64,000 bases of DNA from NCBI GenBank assembly GCA_965215215.1, contig OZ244043.1:3906001-3970000 (forward strand). Reading direction: 5' to 3'. This DNA comes from CALDTK01 sp965215215 (GTDB taxonomy: Bacteria; Bacteroidota; Bacteroidia; Chitinophagales; Saprospiraceae). Positions 25,811-35,485 of this stretch are shown piece by piece (within the stretch, counting starts at the first letter, position 1; the number at the start of each line of letters is the position of its first letter). The notes beneath the pieces were generated by a model that saw only the letters and a program-made list of their open reading frames with translations, was not told where the DNA came from and ran no database searches. The position numbers and the translations under genes are program-made.

Positions 25811-26533
25811 ATGGAAACTCTTCAGCACAAGCAGGTCGTCATCGTGGGGGCAACCGGCGGTATCGGTCACGCTCTGGCAAAACTCGTCAAGAACAGCCGG
25901 GCCCACCTTCAGATCACCGGGCGCGACGAGGCGGCGCTCTCGCGTGTGGCCGGCGAGCTCGGCCTACCCGGTAGCCACGTCCACGTCCTCGACGTCACCG
26001 ATCACCCACGCGTTTTAGCGAAAGCGGAACAGATGGAGCGCGCGGCGGGCGAGGGGGGGATCGACATCCTGGTGAATGCTTCGGGGATCGGCATCATCAA
26101 GCCGCTGGAGTCCTTGAGCTACGAGGACTTTAGCAGGAGCTTGGACGTCAACCTGAAGGGAGCGTTTAGTCTGTTGAAGGGTTTCGTACCCGCCATGAAG
26201 GCGCGCAGGCGTGGGTTGGTCATCAACCTGCCGGGGGTGCTCGGCAAAACGCCCATGGCCGGGGCGAGCGCCTACGCCGCTAGCAAGTACGGCCTCAACG
26301 GGATGCTCAAGAGCGTACGCGAGGAGCTGCGGCGCACCGACGTGCGCATCACGAACCTGTACCTCGGGGGCACCGATACCGGCTTTTGGGACGACATCGA
26401 CCTGAAGGTGCAACGCGATAAATTCGTGACGGCCGAAGAGGCGGCGCGCGCCATCTGGTTTCTGTGCCAGCAACCGGACAGCGGTGTGGTCAGCGAAATG
26501 GTGCTGCAGCCTTTCAACCACCAAGCCATCTAG
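25811..26533 (+). CDS. Short-chain dehydrogenase/reductase family protein, catalytic Ser replaced
   Basis: This 240-residue SDR has the nucleotide loop VGATGGIGHALAKL (residues 12-25), NASGIG, VNLKGAF and the YAASK motif (Tyr155, Lys159). The position 13 residues before the Tyr, normally Ser, is Gly142 (INLPGVLGK), so the classic Ser-Tyr-Lys triad is incomplete. Substrate unknown. ATG 25811 is used; only a TTG lies 6 nt upstream. thyA follows after 31 nt on the same strand. It carries a dispersed motif read VLAKA. Confidence 0.88.
   Translation: METLQHKQVVIVGATGGIGHALAKLVKNSRAHLQITGRDEAALSRVAGELGLPGSHVHVLDVTDHPRVLAKAEQMERAAGEGGIDILVNASGIGIIKPLESLSYEDFSRSLDVNLKGAFSLLKGFVPAMKARRRGLVINLPGVLGKTPMAGASAYAASKYGLNGMLKSVREELRRTDVRITNLYLGGTDTGFWDDIDLKVQRDKFVTAEEAARAIWFLCQQPDSGVVSEMVLQPFNHQAI
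26012..26025 (+). repeat. GTTTTNGCGNAAGC dispersed motif, copy 10
   Basis: GTTTTAGCGAAAGC, sense in the SDR gene, read V-L-A-K-A. Confidence 0.75.
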
Positions 26534-26552
26534 GGCGCGCGCCTCTTTTTGC

Positions 26553-26560
26553 TACCTTAC
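26553..26560 (+). promoter_or_regulatory. Putative -7 box before thyA
   Basis: TACCTTAC ends 4 nt before the thyA ATG at 26565. No clear -33 element. Confidence 0.4.
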
Positions 26561-26564
26561 CGCG

Positions 26565-27359
26565 ATGCGAGCATACCTCGATGCCCTCGAGCGGGTTCTC
26601 ACCTCCGGTACCGACAGAGACGACCGAACGGGTACCGGTACTCGCTCCATCTTCGGGCACCAGTTGCGCTTCGATCTTCGCGCGGGATTCCCACTCGTCA
26701 CCACGAAGCGCGTTCACTGGAAGAGCGTCGTCTACGAACTGTTGTGGTTTTTGCGCGGCGATACCAACGTAGCCTACCTGCAGGAGCACGGGGTGCGGAT
26801 CTGGAACGAGTGGGCCGACGAACGGGGCGATCTCGGTCCGGTTTACGGGAAGCAGTGGCGCAGTTGGGCCGTCCCGGACGGGCAGACGATCGACCAGGTC
26901 GCGGACGCCGTGCACGCGATTCGTACCAACCCGAACTCACGGCGCATCATCGTATCGGCGTGGAACCCGGCCGATCTCCCGCAGATGGCGCTCGCACCCT
27001 GCCACTGCTTGTTCCAATTTTACGTCGCCGGGGGGCGCTTGTCCTGCCAGCTCTACCAGCGTTCGGCGGATATCTTCCTGGGTGTCCCGTTCAATATCGC
27101 GAGTTACGCGCTGCTCACTCACCTCATGGCCGAGGTGTGCGATTTAGAGGTCGGGGATTTCGTGCACACCTTCGGGGATCTGCATTTGTACCACAATCAC
27201 TTCGATCAGGCTGAACTTCAGCTTTCGCGAAAACCCTTCCCCCTCCCGACCCTTTCCCTAAGTGAGGATCTAGCCGATTTAGCGGCGATCGAGTTTGAGG
27301 ATATCGGGCTCGAGGGCTACGAGCACCACCCGGCGATTCGGGCTACGGTAGCCGTCTAG
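26565..27359 (+). CDS. thyA: Thymidylate synthase
   Basis: ThyA methylates dUMP to dTMP using methylene-tetrahydrofolate. The 264-residue protein has RTGTGTRSIFGHQLRF, FPLVTTKRVHWKSV, the nucleophile Cys146 in MALAPCHCLFQFYV, and CQLYQRSADIFLGVPFNIASYALL. It is the short (E. coli-like) form. ATG 26565 (MRAYLDALERVL) is preferred to an upstream in-frame start inside the SDR gene. The dispersed motif occurs antisense near the 3' end. Confidence 0.97.
   Translation: MRAYLDALERVLTSGTDRDDRTGTGTRSIFGHQLRFDLRAGFPLVTTKRVHWKSVVYELLWFLRGDTNVAYLQEHGVRIWNEWADERGDLGPVYGKQWRSWAVPDGQTIDQVADAVHAIRTNPNSRRIIVSAWNPADLPQMALAPCHCLFQFYVAGGRLSCQLYQRSADIFLGVPFNIASYALLTHLMAEVCDLEVGDFVHTFGDLHLYHNHFDQAELQLSRKPFPLPTLSLSEDLADLAAIEFEDIGLEGYEHHPAIRATVAV
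27221..27234 (-). repeat. GTTTTNGCGNAAGC dispersed motif, copy 11
   Basis: Minus-strand GTTTTCGCGAAAGC. Antisense within thyA, which there reads L-S-R-K. Confidence 0.7.
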
Positions 27360-27417
27360 GTTAAGTTGGACGAAATCTAAATAGTTCTGTATGACTGTCA
27401 ACGAGTGTCAATCTCCG

Positions 27418-27446
27418 TTGGAAACAGGACCCTTCAGTATCTTTGC
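27418..27446 (+). promoter_or_regulatory. Promoter of the respiratory (act-cox) cluster
   Basis: A TTG (27418-27420) stands 18 bp before TATCTTTG (27439-27446), a perfect match to the Bacteroidota -7 consensus TAnnTTTG. The actA ATG follows 19 nt later. This is the best-matching promoter in the window. Confidence 0.6.
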
Positions 27447-27465
27447 ACGACACTTACGTGACATT

Positions 27466-29040
27466 ATGGCTGGTACCTTACTTACGCAGCTTTTGCATCA
27501 ATCTCTCTCCCTAGGCAGGCGCGCGTTCGCGCTTCTGCTGGCGCTGTCGCTCAGCGTTGCCGGATGGTCGCAGGCCGCGGATGCCCCGGCGGCAGACGCC
27601 GCTACCGGAGGTCCGGACATCGCGACTACCGAGGCGGCCGACCCGGCGGCGGGCGAGGGCGCCAGTGCGGCCGGCGACACCGAGGCGGCCGGTGGGGTCG
27701 ACGCGGCCATCGGGCAGAGCATCTTCAAGAACCAGTGTGCCCAGTGCCACAACAAGAACATGAAGGACAACCTCACCGGCCCGGCGTTGGGTGGGGTAGA
27801 GGAGCGTTGGGCGGATTACCCGGAGGGTGATCTGTACGCCTGGATCCGCAATTCGCAGGGGATGATCAGCCAGGGACACCCCCGGGCCGTGCAGCTGTGG
27901 CAGGAGTGGAAGCCGACGGTGATGTCGAATTTCACGGCGTTAACGGACGTGGAGATCGAGTCCATCCTGCTTTATATCAATAACCAGTATACCGGGGTCG
28001 GCGGCCCCGCGGGCGGTGCACCCGGCGACGAAGTCGTTGCCGATACGGGGGCGGGTGCCGCCGGTCCTAATTATTGGATCTACGGCCTTCTGCTCGGCGT
28101 GCTCATTGTTCTGTCCGTAGTGCTCGGCCGCGTGATTAGTAACCTGCGCTACATGCAGGCGATCCGCGAAGGGCGCACCGACGTAAAGCGCACGACGCTC
28201 GTCGACACGATCACCAGTCCCGCTTTGATTGGTTTCGTCGTGTTCGCACTGATCCTCGTCGGCGGCTACACCACGGTGAACAACGCGATTACGCTCGGTC
28301 GTCAACAGGGTTACGAGCCTACGCAGCCGATTAAGTTCTCGCACAGTTTGCACTCCGGTGTCAACAAGATCGAGTGCCAGTACTGCCACGACGGGGCACG
28401 TCGCTCGAAGCACTCCGTGATTCCCGCGGCGAACACCTGTATGAACTGCCACCGCGCCATTAAGAAGGGCCCGCAGTACGGTACCGCCGAGCTTACCAAG
28501 ATTTACGCGAGCATCGGTTACGATCCTACTTCGGACAAGTACATCGACAACTACGCCGAGCTGAGTACCGACGAGATCGAGGTCATTTACAAGAAATGGA
28601 TCTCCGACAGTTACGCGTCGGACAACGGCGGACTCATCGGGGACGAGGGGGAGGCCGTCATCGAGGAGCAGTGGGGTGGGATCGTCAACGCGCTCACCAT
28701 CGAAGGACTCGACGACGAGATCCCGGGGGCGATTCCCTGGACGCGGATCCACAACCTCCCGGACCACGTGTACTTCAATCACGCCCAGCACGTCGCCGTC
28801 GGTAAGATCGAGTGCCAAACCTGCCACGGTCCCGCGCAAACGATGGAAGTCATGTACCAGTACAGTCCGCTCAGCATGGGCTGGTGCATCAACTGCCACC
28901 GCCAAACGCCGGTACAGTTCGCCGAAAACGCCTACTACGAGAGTTACGAACAGTACCACGAAGAGATCGACGCCGGCACCCGCCAGCGCGTAACCGCCGA
29001 AGAGATCGGCGGTCTCGAGTGTCAGAAGTGCCATTACTAA
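27466..29040 (+). CDS. actA: Alternative complex III subunit ActA, multihaem cytochrome c fused to a monohaem domain
   Basis: ActA is the multihaem cytochrome c subunit of alternative complex III, which oxidises quinol and reduces a cytochrome c or oxidase. The 524-residue protein has an N-terminal hydrophobic signal, an Ala/Glu/Asp-rich linker, a monohaem c domain (NQCAQCHNKN), a transmembrane helix near residue 200 and another near 250, and then a multihaem domain. In all, six CxxCH motifs are visible: CAQCH, CQYCH, CMNCH, CQTCH, CINCH and CQKCH (near the C-terminus). The extra N-terminal haem domain is typical of Bacteroidota ActA. It is first in actABCDEF-cox. Confidence 0.93.
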   Translation: MAGTLLTQLLHQSLSLGRRAFALLLALSLSVAGWSQAADAPAADAATGGPDIATTEAADPAAGEGASAAGDTEAAGGVDAAIGQSIFKNQCAQCHNKNMKDNLTGPALGGVEERWADYPEGDLYAWIRNSQGMISQGHPRAVQLWQEWKPTVMSNFTALTDVEIESILLYINNQYTGVGGPAGGAPGDEVVADTGAGAAGPNYWIYGLLLGVLIVLSVVLGRVISNLRYMQAIREGRTDVKRTTLVDTITSPALIGFVVFALILVGGYTTVNNAITLGRQQGYEPTQPIKFSHSLHSGVNKIECQYCHDGARRSKHSVIPAANTCMNCHRAIKKGPQYGTAELTKIYASIGYDPTSDKYIDNYAELSTDEIEVIYKKWISDSYASDNGGLIGDEGEAVIEEQWGGIVNALTIEGLDDEIPGAIPWTRIHNLPDHVYFNHAQHVAVGKIECQTCHGPAQTMEVMYQYSPLSMGWCINCHRQTPVQFAENAYYESYEQYHEEIDAGTRQRVTAEEIGGLECQKCHY

Positions 29041-29066
29041 TCGAAGGCACGAAAACCCCCGCAAGC

Positions 29067-32000
29067 GTGAGTAACAGCAGCAAGCAGCAGCAACCTTGGG
29101 TAGGGCTAAGTCAGCTCAACGAACCGGAAGCCTTTCGGCGCCACTCGGAGCTCGAAATGCCCTCCCACTCCCTGGCTGATCAGGTGGAAAAGGCGGATAC
29201 GGTCGAGCTCAAGAGCAACCGTCGCGATTTCTTAAAGATGATGGGCTTCGGCGTGGGTGCAGCCACCGTGGCTGCCGCCTGCGACATCCCCCGACACTAC
29301 GCGGTACCCTACGTCATCAAGCCCGGTGAGATCGTACCGGGGGTGGCGACCTACTACGCTTCGAGCTACGTGAGCGGTAACGATTACTGTCCCGTGCTCG
29401 TGAAGACCCGCGAGGGGCGTCCGATCAAGATCGAGGGCAACACCATCAACCAGAAGCTCGGTAACGGTACCACTTCGCGTGCGCAGGCGAGCGTGCTCAG
29501 TCTGTACGATACCAACCGCCTGCAGGGTCCTTCGCGCGTTACCCGCGCTACCGAGGGGGTCGCCGCCGGTGCCGGCGAGCGACTCGGTTGGGGGGAGATC
29601 GACAACCTGATGGAACAGGCGTTAACCCCCTCCGCGCGGGTCCGTATCGTCACCAATACCGTTCACAGCCCGTCGCTACGCGCTGCAATCGAGCAGTTCC
29701 GCGCGGCCTACCCGCAGACGCAGGTAGTTACCTACGATACGTCCACCTCGTCTGCCCTGGTTCAATCGACGGATGAGTCGTTCGGCGTACGCGCCGTCCC
29801 CGGTTACAAGTTCGACCAGGCCGACGTGATCGTCGGGCTCGAGTGCGATTTCCTCGGTACATGGGTTTTCCCGAGCTTGTACAACGATCAGTACGCCCGC
29901 CGTCGACGGATCGTCAATCAGGTACAGCCGACGATGAGTCGGCACTACCAGATTGAGTCGACCATGTCGCTCACCGGTTCGAATGCCGATCACCGCGCCC
30001 GCGTTAAGCCGAGCCATTTGGGGCAGGCTACGCTCGCGCTTTACAACGAGGTTACCGGGTCTTCGGCGGGGAGCGCGCAGCTCGATGCCGATGCCTCGCG
30101 TATCATCAAGCAGGCCGCCGCAGACCTGAAGGCGGCACGCGGGCGCGCCTTGGTCGTGAGCGGGAGCAACAACTTGGCCGAGCAGCGGCTCGTCGCCGCG
30201 ATCAACAACGCTCTGGGGGCTTACGGGACGACCATCGACGTGGAGCAGCCAACGCTGTTACGTCAGGGGATCGACCGCGATATCCAGACGCTCGTCGGGG
30301 AGATGTCCGCCGGACGCGTAGACGTGGTGCTCTTTCACGGTGACGTGAATCCGGCCTACGACCTGCCTAATCGGAACGAATTTCGGGACGCCCTCGCCAA
30401 GGTGAAGTACAAAGTGAGTCTTGCCGGCTCCCTCAACGAGACGGGCGCGCTGTGCGACATCACCGCGCCGGATCACCACGGACTCGAGAGTTGGGGAGAC
30501 GCAGAGCCGCTGGCCGGGCTTTATACGATCGTCCAACCGACCATCACTCCGATCTGGGAGACACGCCAAGCGGGCGAAAGCTTACTGCGCTGGGCGAAAT
30601 CGCCCGCCCTACCGCTCACCCGGGAGCAACCGTACATGGAGTTTATGCGCGACCAGTGGCAAACGCTCGGTTTCGCCCGCCAAAACCAATTCGCGAGCTT
30701 CGACACCTTTTGGGATAGCTTCCTCTCCGACGGTGTGTTCGAGGCCTCGCGCCCGGTCGACACCGCCCCCGCGGCGACCGGATCCTTCTCCAGCTCGACC
30801 GCGGGCATCCGGAAACCTGCCGGCGGCGACGGACTCGAGATCGTGATCACCGAACCGGTCGGTATCGGCATGGGTACCCACGCCAACAACCCTTGGCTAC
30901 AGGAGGTACCCGACCCGGTCACGCGCACTACCTGGGGCAACTACCTCCAGATTCCCGTAGGCTACTCCGGGGGGAACAACTACACTACGCTCGGGGACTT
31001 AAATCAAGAAGAGCTCAAGGGCAAAACCGACGAGACGGAACTTACCGTGGGTGGATTACCCCTGAATTTGTTCTGCGTCGTTCAGTTCGGTATGGCCCCG
31101 AGTACCGTGGCTATCGCCGCGGGCTACGGCCGTACGGTCGTCGGTAAGGCCGGTTTAAACGTAGGCGTCGACATCGTTCCGTGGACGCAGATCGACGGCG
31201 ACGGCAACCGACAGTACTACGCTACCGACGTCGTTCTCGGCGAGAAGCAATCCACCGATCCACGCTTCGCGATCGTCCAGTACCACAATACCATGGGGGT
31301 TACCGGGATGGACGGCGACGAGGCGATCGTGGTCGACGAGGAGCGTACGCTCTTCGGTGGCTACGGCGGCGTTTTCTCCGGGTATAAGGGTAGCCTCACC
31401 GAGCGCTCCATCATCAATCGCGCTAACCTGGATGACCTCGAAGGTTTCACCGAAGGCCTGCGGGAGAAGCGGGAGGAGTTTGCGACGCTCAACAGTCACT
31501 CCCTGTACGAGGGCTACGAAGACGCCTACGACATGGGGCAGCACTGGGGTATGTACGTCGACCTCAATACCTGTACCGGCTGCTCGGCCTGCGTGGTCGC
31601 CTGCATCTCCGAGAACAACACCCCCGTGGTCGGCAAGAGTGAAGTCGCTCGCCACCACGAGATGACCTGGCTCCGCATCGACCGGTATTACTACGGCGAT
31701 GTCGACAACCCACAGGTCGTGTACCAACCCATGATGTGCCAGCAGTGCGATAACGCACCCTGCGAGAACGTCTGTCCGGTTGCCGCGGTCAACCACTCCT
31801 CGGAGGGGCTCAACCAGATGATTTACAACCGCTGCATCGGCACGCGGTACTGCGCCAACAACTGCCCCTACAAAGTCCGCCGCTTCAACTGGATGGACTA
31901 CACGACCGCGGATCTCTTCATCGGCAACGAGCCCGACCTCGACGGCGACGCCGTGGTCCCTCTCGGGGGCGGCATCCCCTTCGGTGCCGACAACTTGACG

Positions 32001-32366
32001 CGCATGGTCCTCAACCCCGACGTTACGGTCCGTAGCCGGGGGGTCATGGAGAAGTGCTCGTTTTGCGTCCAGCGCATCCAAGCCGGTAAGCTTACCGCAA
32101 AACGTGAAAGCCGTCGCCTCGTCGACTCCGACGTGCGTACCGCGTGTCAAACGGCTTGCCCGACCGGCGCTATCACCTTCGGTGACCGCAACAATCCACA
32201 GGGCGAACTGATGAAGGTGTGGAACGCGCCGATCAACTACCTCGTCCTCGAGGAGGTGAACGTTGCCCCCTCGGTGATGTATTCTTCTAAAATATCCAAC
32301 AGATCGGCCGCACTCGCTTCTCCGGAAGGGTTGGGCGATCCGTACCGCATAAGCCAGGAATCCTGA
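29067..32366 (+). CDS. actB: Alternative complex III subunit ActB, molybdopterin-like/iron-sulfur protein
   Basis: ActB joins a molybdopterin-oxidoreductase-like domain, which lacks the cofactor in known complexes, to a ferredoxin-type domain. The 1099-residue protein has a twin-arginine signal (NRRDFLKMMGFG) around residues 51-62. The C-terminal part has four Cys clusters: CTGCSACVVAC, CQQCDNAPCENVCP, CIGTRYCANNCP, and CSFC..CQTACP, consistent with three or four Fe-S clusters. The likely start is GTG at 29067, 26 nt after the actA stop; the frame is open further upstream inside actA, but homologues start with a short KxxWVGLSQLNE-like N-terminus. Confidence 0.93.
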   Translation: MSNSSKQQQPWVGLSQLNEPEAFRRHSELEMPSHSLADQVEKADTVELKSNRRDFLKMMGFGVGAATVAAACDIPRHYAVPYVIKPGEIVPGVATYYASSYVSGNDYCPVLVKTREGRPIKIEGNTINQKLGNGTTSRAQASVLSLYDTNRLQGPSRVTRATEGVAAGAGERLGWGEIDNLMEQALTPSARVRIVTNTVHSPSLRAAIEQFRAAYPQTQVVTYDTSTSSALVQSTDESFGVRAVPGYKFDQADVIVGLECDFLGTWVFPSLYNDQYARRRRIVNQVQPTMSRHYQIESTMSLTGSNADHRARVKPSHLGQATLALYNEVTGSSAGSAQLDADASRIIKQAAADLKAARGRALVVSGSNNLAEQRLVAAINNALGAYGTTIDVEQPTLLRQGIDRDIQTLVGEMSAGRVDVVLFHGDVNPAYDLPNRNEFRDALAKVKYKVSLAGSLNETGALCDITAPDHHGLESWGDAEPLAGLYTIVQPTITPIWETRQAGESLLRWAKSPALPLTREQPYMEFMRDQWQTLGFARQNQFASFDTFWDSFLSDGVFEASRPVDTAPAATGSFSSSTAGIRKPAGGDGLEIVITEPVGIGMGTHANNPWLQEVPDPVTRTTWGNYLQIPVGYSGGNNYTTLGDLNQEELKGKTDETELTVGGLPLNLFCVVQFGMAPSTVAIAAGYGRTVVGKAGLNVGVDIVPWTQIDGDGNRQYYATDVVLGEKQSTDPRFAIVQYHNTMGVTGMDGDEAIVVDEERTLFGGYGGVFSGYKGSLTERSIINRANLDDLEGFTEGLREKREEFATLNSHSLYEGYEDAYDMGQHWGMYVDLNTCTGCSACVVACISENNTPVVGKSEVARHHEMTWLRIDRYYYGDVDNPQVVYQPMMCQQCDNAPCENVCPVAAVNHSSEGLNQMIYNRCIGTRYCANNCPYKVRRFNWMDYTTADLFIGNEPDLDGDAVVPLGGGIPFGADNLTRMVLNPDVTVRSRGVMEKCSFCVQRIQAGKLTAKRESRRLVDSDVRTACQTACPTGAITFGDRNNPQGELMKVWNAPINYLVLEEVNVAPSVMYSSKISNRSAALASPEGLGDPYRISQES

Positions 32367-32370
32367 TCCT

Positions 32371-33819
32371 ATGAGTTCTCCCGTAGCTAGTATCCGTGAG
32401 CCGCTGATCTTAGGTCATAAGACCTATCACGATATCACCGAGGACATCTGTACCCCGACCGAGAGTACGCCGAACCTCGCTTGGATCGCCGCATTCATCG
32501 TCTCGGTCGCGCTACTCGGGCTCTTCGCCTTTTGCGTGGGTGTAACTATTTGGTTTGGTATTGGTACGTGGGACTTGAACCGGACCATCGGGTGGGGTTG
32601 GGACATTACCAACTTCGTTTGGTGGGTGGGCATCGGCCACGCCGGCACGCTGATCTCGGCCATCCTACTGCTATTCCGTCAGAAGTGGCGCACGGGGGTT
32701 AACCGGGCGGCTGAGGCCATGACGATTTTCGCCGTGGTCTGCGCCGGACAGTTCCCGCTCATCCACATGGGCCGGGTCTGGCTAGCCTTTTTCATCTTCC
32801 CGTATCCGAATACGCGCGGCCCGCTCTGGGTCAACTTTAACTCACCACTGCTCTGGGACGTGTTCGCGATCTCGACCTACTTGACGGTAAGCTTACTGTT
32901 CTGGTACCTCGGGCTCGTACCGGACTTCGCGACCGTACGTGACCGCTCGCGTGGCCTCCGTCGGACGATCTACAATACGCTTTGTTTCGGCTGGACCGGG
33001 GCGGCTAAGCACTGGCAGCGTTGGGAGTCCATGGCGCTCGTACTCGCCGGACTCGCCACACCACTCGTGCTTTCGGTGCACACGATCGTGAGTTTCGACT
33101 TTGCCACTTCGGTCATCCCGGGCTGGCACACCACGATCTTCCCTCCTTACTTCGTGGCGGGTGCGATTTTTTCCGGATTCGCAATGGTGCTCACGCTCAT
33201 GATCGTAGCGAGGAAGGTGCTCAACCTGGAGCAGTACATCACGTTGGCCCACGTCGAATCGATGAACAAGGTGATCCTACTAACTGGATCGATCGTCGGG
33301 GTGGCCTACCTCACGGAGCTGTTCGTGGCTTGGTACTCGGGCTACGTATACGAGCAGTTTGCCTTCTACAACCGCGCGCTCGGCCCTTACTACTGGAGCT
33401 ACCTCGGGATGATGGCCTGCAACGTGATCACACCGCAGCTCTTCTGGAATAAGGCCTGGCGCCGGAGCATCCCATTCACCTTTTTCATGTCGATCTTCAT
33501 CAACATTGGCATGTGGTTCGAGCGCTTCGTGATCATCGCCACCACGCTAGCCCGCGACTACCTACCGAGTAGCTGGAGCTACTACGTCCCGAGTTGGGTA
33601 GAGGTCGGAATCTTCATCGGGACGATCGGTCTGTTCTTTACGCTCTTTCTGATCTTTACCCGGGTTGCCCCCGTCATCGCCATCGCCGAGGTGAAGAGTA
33701 TTTTAAAATCGTCGGGCGATCAGTACATCGGTCCGAACGCGATCAAGCGACCGCACGACGCTGTTCACCAACCCGTTCTGGACCATACGGAAGTGGCTCC
33801 AGGTTACCGTAACCAATAA
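32371..33819 (+). CDS. actC: Alternative complex III subunit ActC, NrfD-like quinol-binding membrane protein
   Basis: ActC is the NrfD/PsrC-like membrane subunit that hosts a quinol site. The 482-residue protein has about ten transmembrane segments, with conserved WWVGIGHAGTLISAILLLFRQKWR and PLIHMGRVWLAF stretches. It follows actB by 4 nt, so translation is probably coupled. Confidence 0.95.
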   Translation: MSSPVASIREPLILGHKTYHDITEDICTPTESTPNLAWIAAFIVSVALLGLFAFCVGVTIWFGIGTWDLNRTIGWGWDITNFVWWVGIGHAGTLISAILLLFRQKWRTGVNRAAEAMTIFAVVCAGQFPLIHMGRVWLAFFIFPYPNTRGPLWVNFNSPLLWDVFAISTYLTVSLLFWYLGLVPDFATVRDRSRGLRRTIYNTLCFGWTGAAKHWQRWESMALVLAGLATPLVLSVHTIVSFDFATSVIPGWHTTIFPPYFVAGAIFSGFAMVLTLMIVARKVLNLEQYITLAHVESMNKVILLTGSIVGVAYLTELFVAWYSGYVYEQFAFYNRALGPYYWSYLGMMACNVITPQLFWNKAWRRSIPFTFFMSIFINIGMWFERFVIIATTLARDYLPSSWSYYVPSWVEVGIFIGTIGLFFTLFLIFTRVAPVIAIAEVKSILKSSGDQYIGPNAIKRPHDAVHQPVLDHTEVAPGYRNQ

Positions 33820-33830
33820 ACACCCCTGTC

Positions 33831-34430
33831 ATGGCCGATACCCGCACCGATGTGTACCCCGCTCAGGGGGTGTTTACGCAAAACAATTACGCCGCCTCTG
33901 ACCAGGAGCACGGCACGCCGATCGTGTACGGTCTGTACGACGACGAGCTCGTACTCATCGAAGCGGTCCGGCAGGCGCGCGCTGCACATTTGGAGATTCA
34001 CAACGTCTACACGCCCTTTCCCGTACACGGTTTAGATCCCGTCCTCGGGCTCGAGGAGAGCCGTCTCCACGTCGGTGGCTTCGTGTACGGTGCCATCGGG
34101 ACCATGTTTGCCTTCGGTTTCATGACTTGGATCTTCACGCGTGACTGGCCGATCATCTTCGGGGGCAAACCTTACTTTTCGGCTCCGGCCTTCATCCCGA
34201 TCACCTTCGAGGTGACGGTGCTGTTCGCGGCCATCGGAATGGTGCTGTCGTTTTACCTCATCTGCGGGCTCGGACCAGGTGCGCGTGAGGTCAATATCGA
34301 CGATCGCATCACGGATGACAAGTTTTGCCTGGCCTTCGAATCGACCGGCACCAGTCCAACTCACCGTGACGAGTTCGCGGATTTCTTCCGCCAGACCGGC
34401 GCCTCTTACGTGAGCGCCAAGGTCATATAG
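33831..34430 (+). CDS. actD: Alternative complex III subunit ActD (DUF3341)
   Basis: ActD is a small membrane subunit of alternative complex III. The 199-residue protein has YGLYDDELVLIEAVRQAR, YTPFPVHGLDPVLGLEESRL, two transmembrane helices (about 85-105 and 125-150) and FCLAFESTG near the end, all diagnostic of DUF3341. The gene lies between actC and actE. Confidence 0.94.
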   Translation: MADTRTDVYPAQGVFTQNNYAASDQEHGTPIVYGLYDDELVLIEAVRQARAAHLEIHNVYTPFPVHGLDPVLGLEESRLHVGGFVYGAIGTMFAFGFMTWIFTRDWPIIFGGKPYFSAPAFIPITFEVTVLFAAIGMVLSFYLICGLGPGAREVNIDDRITDDKFCLAFESTGTSPTHRDEFADFFRQTGASYVSAKVI

Positions 34431-34438
34431 TCCTACCC

Positions 34439-35443
34439 ATGACGAGTAAATTATTCCCTCTCGCACTCGCCGGTTTCGGTCTTCTCGGCGCGTGTCAACA
34501 GCCTACCGTCGACCAGACCGGCAGTGAGTATATGCCGGATATGGCGCACGGTATCGCTTACGAGGCTAACGTGTACACCGAATACTATCAGAATACCTGG
34601 GACGACGAGAGCGTCAAGTCTAAGTACGAAATTGTCAAGCCGAACCTCCCCGTAAAGGGAACGGTACCACGCGGTTACGCCGCCTTCGCGCTCGCTGCCG
34701 ACAAACAGGACGTCAACAACGTCGCCGCGCAGGAAGCGGCCATCGATCAGGTTACCGGGCGTACCAACAACCGTGCGATCTCCACGCCGATCAACGGGCA
34801 CGTTCCTTATTACTATAACGACACGGAGCCCGATAGGCTTCGCGCTATTGCTGACCTTCAGAGAAATCCGTTCCCGATTACTGCCTCCGGCCTAGCGCGG
34901 GGCGCCGAGTTGTACAACTTGTTCTGCGCTATTTGTCACGGAGAGGCGGGTGACGGTAACGGGTGGATTTACGAAAATGGAGCGTACCCAGCGGCACCCC
35001 GCAACTTCCTCGTCGAGGAGTGGGTCGACACCTCGGCCGGGGTGTACTACCACGCCATGATGTACGGCAAGAATGTGATGGGTAACTACAAAGACAAGGT
35101 CAGCTACGAAGAACGCTACCAGATCATAGGGCACATTCGGGCACTCCAAGCGGCACACTTCGAGAAGACGTACACCGAAGATGAGAACGACCTGGTGCCC
35201 GAGGAGGCGACTCCCGCATCGCAGTCGCCTAAGTTTGCCGCTTTCCTCAAGGACGTCACACCTACGACTATCGAGGTCGAAAATCCTGATTCAGATGGAC
35301 CCAAGGTCGTGGGGGAGGCCCCGAACGAGGACGTACAGCTCGGCGAGCAGAACCCAACGGTGGTGTTAGACAGCATCCCGACCAACGAAGAGGCAGCTGC
35401 CCCCAAAGAGCAGATGATGAGCGGTGGTGAGCACGATCAGTAG
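34439..35443 (+). CDS. actE: Alternative complex III subunit ActE, monohaem cytochrome c lipoprotein
   Basis: ActE is the monohaem cytochrome c of alternative complex III. The 334-residue protein has a lipoprotein signal (LALAGFGLLGACQQP, lipid Cys at 19) and one haem site, LFCAICHGEAGDGNG, around residue 160. The likely axial Met is in HAMMYGKNVMGNYKDKVS. The C-terminal 100 residues are acidic and Pro-rich, probably a flexible tail. It follows actD by 8 nt. Confidence 0.93.
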   Translation: MTSKLFPLALAGFGLLGACQQPTVDQTGSEYMPDMAHGIAYEANVYTEYYQNTWDDESVKSKYEIVKPNLPVKGTVPRGYAAFALAADKQDVNNVAAQEAAIDQVTGRTNNRAISTPINGHVPYYYNDTEPDRLRAIADLQRNPFPITASGLARGAELYNLFCAICHGEAGDGNGWIYENGAYPAAPRNFLVEEWVDTSAGVYYHAMMYGKNVMGNYKDKVSYEERYQIIGHIRALQAAHFEKTYTEDENDLVPEEATPASQSPKFAAFLKDVTPTTIEVENPDSDGPKVVGEAPNEDVQLGEQNPTVVLDSIPTNEEAAAPKEQMMSGGEHDQ

Positions 35444-35485
35444 ATCTTCGGGCCACCACATCTACCCACCGATTTAGTATTGCAA

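Noticed and set aside
31155..32150. Minus-strand ORF of 331 codons inside actB
   Set aside because: Antisense shadow of the conserved ferredoxin-domain region; no domain or start signal.
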